From Pyrus communis (Eukaryota > Streptophyta > Magnoliopsida > Rosales > Rosaceae): a stretch of DNA of 64,000 nt. Positions within the stretch are counted from its first letter, which is position 1; every line of letters begins with the position of its first letter. Where the stretch lies: NCBI RefSeq assembly GCF_963583255.1, contig NC_084805.1, positions 6,440,827 to 6,504,826 on the forward strand, read 5' to 3'. Shown here one piece after another: positions 57,000 to 64,000 of the stretch. Made by a program: the position numbers and the translations under genes. Below the pieces are notes generated by a model. That model had not been told where the DNA came from, did no database searches, and was given only the letters and a program-made list of their open reading frames with translations.

Positions 57000-58952
57000 T
57001 GACCAACATTTGACCATGTCTGAAAAAGGAAAGGTACAACTCTTAGAACGACATCATGATAAAAGATTGCCTTTGTTTGCTGGTTGTGTGGTCCTTTTCA
57101 ATAAGCTTGTTAGTGTTTATTATGTACAACATGAAAGTTCAAGCAAACATTGTTTTTGTTAACGTGCACATTGAAGAATATATTTGTCAAAACTAGTTCA
57201 TTTAAGCAACATCTATGCATGCAATTAACAATTAAAAGGCAAAATCATGCTTGTATGCACTCCAAAACAAAACTTTACCCATGAAATTCAAGGCCTAGTA
57301 GTTATGGTGAACCAAGACTCAACTCAAAAACAAAGTGAGTTGAGAAATCTTATACCTTTGTTAAATCCTATTTGCATAAGCAAAGGCTAATCACCCATGA
57401 GAAAGGGCCTTCATTCCTTACTTCTTAGCTCCATGGATTTCTTGGAGGAGTCTGGATGAATGGATTCTCCAAGTTCCCAAAATAGGGAACTTCTAAGTCT
57501 CCACACCAAGGTGAGCATTGAGGAAGAGATGAGTGACCTAGAGGAAGGAAGATTGCTAGCTATGTTCCTCTAGGGTGGCCGGCCTCTTAGAAAGAAAAGA
57601 GGGCTTTGTGTTCTCATCTTTTCTCCAAAAGAAACCCCTAATGATGAAATGTTATAAAATTCTTTATATAGTCCCTTCAATTAAGTGACAAAAGAACCAA
57701 AACCCTTCATCCTCTAATGTGGCCAGCCTTAAGGGTTAATTGGGCTTTCAAGTTGTCATACAACTTGAGTTAATGGGCTTGACATTCAAATCCCATCGGG
57801 CCTTACGGCCCAAAACTAACCCGAGGTCTATAATGAACATATTCGTTTGATTAATTAACATATAATTAATCCTAACCATAAATAATTAAACCATTTAATT
57901 ATCCTTACTCATCTCCGTTGTTTCTTCAATCTCTACCTTATTCGGTGTACAATCCATTAGGTTGCTTTTAGCGAGGCAGTGGGCGATTAGAACTCTTCAA
58001 ATCGATTGTGAATTGAAACTTACTTTCAATTCTCCCTTTAGTGATTACTCACCTTTAGGGCTTCCACAAACCATAAGTGACACTAGCAGTATGTTATGGC
58101 TACCCAAGCTAATCAGAAGAGGTGGAGAACCTTTTCAGTTTAGGATTACAATGCAATACGGTCTTTCTCTAATACAATACTCTTAACCACATTGTTTGGT
58201 TTGATAGTTTATTCATGTCTACTATCCAATGTGATTCATTTACTTATATGATTACCTTGAATGTGATTTGGAACGACTTCCTAAATCTCATTCATACTCT
58301 AGCCAGAGATTCTTAATCATATCATAGAGTATTTTCCCTTACACAGTTTGAAGGTTAGAGATCCCTTGTTGTGCATTCATTTGCCTCCATAGCTAAGTAT
58401 CTTAACCCCAACTATGTTGTGGACACCCTCTAACAGACTGACTTTTACATAGTCAAAGATCAAGGACTTAACCACAAGACAACTATGATGCCTCAGGTCA
58501 AAGGACTACTTTGCATTATCCTAACCATGAGTTCTCATGTGACATGAGTATGAGAACTCCTTGTTGATCATGTTCAGTGGACTCATTCCCTATTGAGCAC
58601 TTACATGCTTGTCTTAGTATCAGTCACACCAATTACTCGAGACCAGTCACTCTCCTTAAGAGAAGACATAGCATGTACTAATCTTAGCGGACTATCAATG
58701 CCCAACTGGCAATCCTATGATCAGGAACTTTTAGGATATGTATAAGAAAGAGAATGGTCTCATGAATCTAACTTCTTTAGATCACATTCTCCCAATTACA
58801 TATTCCTTGGACTTATCGTTTAAGCATATAACATTTATATGAGACGGCTATAAACAATAATCTTTGCCCTTTATATTAAACTAGATTAGTTTAACATGTG
58901 AAATGTCCGTAAAGTATCATCATATGATTGATTTTAGGGTACATTTCCAACA
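57000..58952 (-). repeat. Long LTR (minus) inside the CACTA region
   Basis: Starts TGTTGGAAATGTACCC at 58952 on the minus strand, as in several large plant Copia LTRs. A TATA box (CTATATAAAG, near 57661-57670 on the minus strand) lies about 1.3 kb downstream. The other end is not resolved and may lie anywhere from about 56870 to 57300. The only frame of note is 57962-58186 on the opposite strand, unrecognised. Separates the two CACTA coding parts. Confidence 0.6.
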
Positions 58953-59129
58953 CATATGTGACCCATAGTTTTGTTTTCTGATGTCAATGTACATGTGTTA
59001 GTTCAGCAAGCCTAGTTGTTCATTTCAAATTTGTGATTGTGTTTTGAAAGTTTATAGCGGTTTTCAGTTTTGTTCAAACCTTTTTTGTTCATTTATAGGC
59101 CCATTGATTGCCTTGCTTCAAAATATTTA

Positions 59130-59345
59130 AATTATTCACCTATTTTCTGGGGAGAGTGACAGAGAGACCGAGAAACATAAAGAGCGAGAGAGGGAGAGAC
59201 TGAGATAATGAGTGATAAGAGCGAGAGTCGGAGAGAATTGAGAGAGAGAGGAGAGTGAGTTTGGACAGAATCGAGGGAGAGAGGGAGAGACTGAGCTTCG
59301 CATGCAGAGAATGAGAGAGAGATAGAGTGAGAAGGCCTCGAAATA
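59130..59345. repeat. GA-rich low-complexity tract
   Basis: Irregular GAGAGA-type sequence downstream of the transposase end. Ser/Leu-rich frames across it (minus) are artefacts. Confidence 0.75.
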
Positions 59346-59616
59346 AAAATGCGCCCAATTTTGGCCAAAAAATAAAATTTTTACATGTTTGCATGACGAG
59401 GGTGTTCAAATTTTCGTCACATAACCAGCTTTTAAATGAAAAAATGAATTTTAAAATATTTACGCGACAAAAATTTCCAAAACGTCATTGCGCATATTTG
59501 TAAATTTAATTTATTTTGTTTAATTAATTTTTTACAAATTTTAAAGGAACCTTTTATTTGTATACAAAATAAATACCATTCAATAAATATCATTACATTT
59601 ACATCACAAGTTTTCA

Positions 59617-62600
59617 TTAATCCTCGTCTGAACTAGAATAAATATCATCACCTTCATCAGATTCAAACTCTCATTCCTCCTTGTCTGTAGTCACGTCAAC
59701 ATTGTCGTTCTCGCGCTTGAGTGCATTGTATTGCGGTAGATCCCCTTGGTCAATCATAATGGATTCGATCAGTATTTCGATTTCAGGACCTCCAGTTACT
59801 TGATACATTCTTGTACAATAGTCATATCCTGTAGTTTATCTGCACCAAGTTCGATTGAAGTCTCTAGTATATTGGTCAGCAACATCACCATAATCATCAT
59901 CGTCAGAAAGATCTCAATCGGAATATCATACAGCCTTCTATGCTCAATCTTCGGAACTACTTTCCATCCCCTCCTGCCTTTAGGGTCATCTATATAGAAA
60001 ATTTGTTTGGCTATCGTTGCCAAAATGTACGAGTCGTCATTATACCAACATCTGTTAGTGTTGACCAATAGCAAACCATCGTCTCGCTTAACACCCCAAA
60101 CCCTACGTGGGTTTGTATTAAACCAGCGACACTTAAACAGGATAACTTGACAGCGCTCTTTGTAAAGAAATTGCACAACACTTGTCAGTTTTCCATAGAA
60201 ATCAATGTCTGCAATGTCACTCGCACATGGGACATGTACCCTACTATTTTGCGTACACAGCTTGTCATCGCGATCAGCTGCCAAAAACTTGATGCCATTT
60301 ATATGACAACCGGAGTACAATTCTGTGCTTAGGGGCCCAATAGCCAAGTTGTACAATTCTTCATTGTAAGGGGCGAATTCATGTCCTACAATTTCTTCAC
60401 CTAAATTAATGATAAAAAGTTGACATGTTAGTTTACCATTTACAATTATGCAAATAACCCAAAACACGAACAACTTGCATTTTCATAAAACCAACGAGGA
60501 AACAATTTATGATGCTTCTTAGCATATAAATGTGCAGGATGTTCCCACTTCATCAACTCTTCATGCTCATCGAGATAGGCTATTGTCTTGTCAAAATTGT
60601 TAAGTACAAACCAATGTGTTACCTCCATGTCCATTTTGTTAAACGACTCCCCTCTGATTGGTTCACCAAAGGGTCGTGCAATGTAGGCAAAAACAAAAAG
60701 TTTTTCACTTCTCACACCACCGTCATTATTATGTTGTTGTCGATTAAACGTAGTCTCAATGTCTTGTAGGTACATTGCACAAAATGTAAGCGACTCAAAT
60801 GCGACCCATGCCTCCCCGATTGATCCTTCAGATTTTACCCTGTTACATACACGTTTTTTTAATTCACTCAGTAATCTGCATCAATAAACAAAATAACGTG
60901 TAAAATTAGTCAAATTGTACATACATCACAAACTAAAGTATTTATGGCGATTAAATACCTTTTTATCAGATACATCCATCAATAGTTGATGGGTCTAGCT
61001 AGAAGCACCACATCTGGCAAGTAAATCATGACATGGATCATGCTTGTGAAGAAAGTTGGAGGAAATATTTGCGCAAAGATCCTGCAGTTAATTGAGAAAA
61101 ATATCTCACCAACAACATAATCGGCTTAACCATATCTTTTAGCAAGAGGTGTCGAATTCCCATTGGGAGAAGGCGTTGAAGTATCACATGACAATCATGA
61201 CTCTTGAGGCTTGAAAATTTGCCTCCATCCACGTTTGTGCAACGGCCGATGTTTGAAGCATACCTATCCGGAAATTGTATAGAAGATAGAAACTGCAAAA
61301 ACTCTTTCCTCTTATCTGGTTTCACCGAAAACAATGCAAATTCTTTATGGCTATGTCTCTATCCCTCGTCATCCATAAACCTGGCCTAATGCCCATTTTT
61401 TTCCAAATCGATTCGAGATTTTGTTGTGTCCTTTGTTTTTCCCTCGATGTCTAGTAATGTTCTAACCAGTGTATCAAACACATTTTTCTCAGCATGTATT
61501 ACATCGATGTTATGTCTCAATTTTAATTTGGACCAGTACGGGAGCTCGAACAACCTCGTCTTATATGTCCAGTTCAGATGTGTGTCTGGTCTTGTCCTAT
61601 TTATGGATTTGCCCAACGAAGCTAAATCCAAACGATTCACCTGAGCCAAAATTTCATCTCCGGACCATTCTTTGGGTCTTGGCCGAAGCTCTGTGTCGTT
61701 GAAGAAGGCTGTCTTGTTTTGACACCACTCGTGGTCCCACGACAACCATCTACAATGCCCTAGGTAACAAACTTTTCTCGCGTGCCAACCAAACGTTTTG
61801 TTCTCTTCTCAAAGTGAACATCTTCCCAGTAGATTTATCATACGTGGGAACACCGTTTTCCCATAATTCTTCTAGTTCATCGACCAACGGTTGTAAATAA
61901 ACATCAATAGACGTGCCCGGATCTTCCGTTATCAACAATGTCATCATCATATATTCTTTTTTCATGCACTTCCAAAGCAACAAATTATACGGAATTGCGA
62001 AGATTAGCCAAATGTTGTGGTTTTGGTTTAGAACCTCGAACGGATTAAACTCGTCGGTCGCAAGTTCCAATCTAACATTCTGGGGCTCACATGCAAAATC
62101 AGGGTACAACCTATCAAACTTTTTCTAGGCCTTTCCATCTGCACGATGTCTAATAACATCATCATCCACTCATCTGCCCTTATGCCACCTTATGTCACTT
62201 GCAGTGTGCGTCAACATATACAATCGCTGCAACCTGGGCTTTAATAGGAGATAACGCATAACGTTTTGTGGAATCTTCATTATTCTATCCTGAGAGGTCA
62301 TTTTAAACCTCAACTTATTACATATAGGGCATTTATCCAACACTTCATTCTCTTTGTAGAACAAAATGCAATTATTTTTGCACGCGTGAATTTTTTTCAT
62401 ATCCCAATCCAAGACCACTTAGCACCTTCTTTGCACTTTTATGATCTTTAGGCAGGCAATTGTCCTTTGGAAGCATCCTCTTGAAAATCCCTAAAAAGTA
62501 ATCAAAACACTAGTTCAACATACGAAACTTTATTTTGCCAGGCATTAACTCAAGAATGGCCTTTAGCACCAAAAATCATTTGCAACCGGGGTATAAATCT

Positions 62601-63050
62601 TGCTTGGCACTTTTTCATAGTTTTTCATATTTTTCAAATGCTTCACTATCCATGGTGGGAGGGATGTTATCTTTTACTTCCTCATTCGTATTCGAACTAG
62701 CATTTGGAAAAGCATCATTGATAATGTCCATAATTTGTTCATTTGGGTCCACAACGATTAAATTGTTTGCACTGCTCGGGTAACGTGTGAGAATGAAGCA
62801 TGTTGTATTTGTTCTCCATGATGATTCCACGTAGTATAGGTCTCCATCATCCCATTTCTGACTAAATGGTGTCAATCAGTTTCAAAATATTCAATTTTTG
62901 AGTTGTTACACTTTCTATAAGGACACTTAATTTGAGTTGAACCTTAGTTGTTTGCAATTGCAAAATCAATGAATTGATTTATTCCATCCAAATAATCATC
63001 AGCACATCTGTTAGGATTGTGTATCCACGCATATCACCTGCAAACATAAA
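59617..63050 (-). pseudogene. CACTA (En/Spm) TNP2-type transposase, decayed
   Basis: Domains in order on the minus strand: transposase-associated start (WIHNPNRCADDYLDGINQFI, CPYRKCNN, about 63035-62890); IHACKNNCILFYKE and CPICNKLRFK (about 62390-62300); RLQRLYMLTHTASDIRWHKG; VRLELATDEFNPFEVL and IPYNLLLWKCMKKEY, then IDVYLQPLVDELEELW (62070-61860); LPYWSKLKLRHNIDVIHAEK and GKTKDTTKSRIDL (61600-61420); KPDKRKEFLQFLSSIQFPD and SLKSHDCHVILQRLLPMGI (61330-61150); FPRWFYEN; a DUF4216-type region (VILFKCRWFNTNP, LATIAKQIFYIDDP); acidic end DIYSSSDED at 59617. Frameshifts split it into at least eight frames, so it cannot encode one protein as it stands. Cuts and moves CACTA elements in the nucleus. 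Confidence 0.85.
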
Positions 63051-64000
63051 AAATTTACAAGGGTTACAACAACTTCAATAATGACATGCCACCTTATGCC
63101 TCCGGTACGGATCCTATCTCATTCGAGAAGGCACCGTTACGCGTTGTAATGGTTCCAACACATTAGAGTTTGATCGTGGCAAAACTTTAGGAGCATCTCC
63201 CTGCAGTTCTTCAAGTGTATAACATAGATACAAAACTATGATGCAGCCGAAGAACGCAAAGAGATGCTACCAAATTTCCCACATTCGAACTCTAGTGTGT
63301 GAACTGCAAAATACAACATGTAACTATGCATTCTCAAACTATCCAAAATTTTGGGACAATTCAAGAATTAATTGGACTGCAGTCATACTTTCGCATCCAT
63401 TCGTGAAATCCAACTAATTCTCAAACGAGAAACTAAGCTCATATGAACATTGCAAACCATTTTTTTGTCCAACCATACAAAAATGTTTGCATACAAATAC
63501 ATAAACTCACAACAATTATAAACTACATACAACACAATTTAAATGAATGGAAATTAAATAAGTTAGTTAAGAAAATATACCTTTGAGATTAACGACAACA
63601 CAAATTCAAAGGCTGGAAATTCCAACAGGAAGGTAGCTGCTACAATTGTTTTGTAGCTTCTGCCTTCCTGCATTCTGATTAAATTCACTAAAGTGATAAG
63701 ACTTTGTGCGACGAAAGCACCGTTGCGCAAAACATGCTGCCTCCACTTTTTTTCAAACAACATAAATACTTAATAAATCAAGAACTTATTTCATTAAACC
63801 ATTTCTGCATAATTAATTAATATAAATATTTATTAAAACGCATTAATTTTATTCAAAATAAACATTAAGTACATGTTTAAGTCAACCGTTCATAATAAAC
63901 AAAAAGTTTTAACTCATATCTCATTATTAAATAAGCACTAAAATAAAAATAAAAAAACACTATTCTACTTCTTCGCTTGTAGTTTTGGTTCTCGCTTTAG
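63051..64000. other. No supported gene; probably upstream part of the CACTA element
   Basis: The frame 63563-63763 (minus) is unrecognised. I looked for a CACTA-type terminus (CACTAC...) and saw no convincing one, so the element may continue beyond the window. Confidence 0.4.

Noticed and set aside
57962..58186. 74-codon plus-strand frame
   Set aside because: Lies within the long LTR that starts at 58952; no recognisable domain.
53500..64000. CACTA-type terminal inverted repeats
   Set aside because: Looked for CACTAC/GTAGTG ends around both coding parts; none was convincing, so element borders are left open.

Overview
The window is nuclear DNA of a flowering plant. The signs are a split bHLH transcription-factor gene with GT-AG introns, plant LTR retrotransposons with tRNA-Met-type primer sites, Cassandra LTRs carrying a 5S rRNA-derived block, tRNA-derived SINEs, and many long microsatellites. 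The repeat families resemble those I know from Rosaceae (apple/pear relatives). That is recognition from memory, not a database result.

Only one ordinary protein gene can be supported: a seven-exon CIB1/bHLH63-like gene on the minus strand at 1906-4538 (426 residues). A TATA-like site, GA-rich repeats and a G-box lie upstream of it. A foldback MITE 1.5 kb upstream of its ATG carries a G-box in each arm. Almost everything else is transposable-element (TE) sequence, much of it nested.

Layout. 1-1764: no gene seen. 1765-6272: bHLH gene, promoter, SINE, MITE. 7914-8572: hAT-like element. 8618-20983: decayed Copia (plus strand, 153-bp LTR), broken up by a MITE in its LTR, a Harbinger fragment, a hAT-like insert, a complete non-autonomous LTR element (11659-13784) and a near-intact young Copia (14701-19657). 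20984-23320: microsatellite and a diverged duplication. 23320-28420: 3'-truncated Gypsy (minus) holding a probable solo LTR; its LTR and gag start match the small element at 11659. 29307-29815: hAT-type MITE. 32410-33054: SINE and solo LTR. 33055-39400: Gypsy pol (minus) split by a decayed Copia (33682-38706) with a 5-bp target-site duplication (TSD). 40148-42720: LTR-like repeats, one split by a hAT element with a perfect 8-bp TSD. 43000-48040: mostly non-coding, with microsatellites and a second solo LTR. 48926-51590: Harbinger fragments and a Cassandra element. 53890-63050: two coding parts of a CACTA (En/Spm) transposon (minus) with a long LTR between them.

I see no prokaryote-type operon, CRISPR array, tRNA gene or known microRNA precursor. 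The interest lies in the order of insertions, a non-autonomous/autonomous Gypsy pair in one window, and TE-borne G-boxes near a bHLH gene. I found no clearly new biochemical system.
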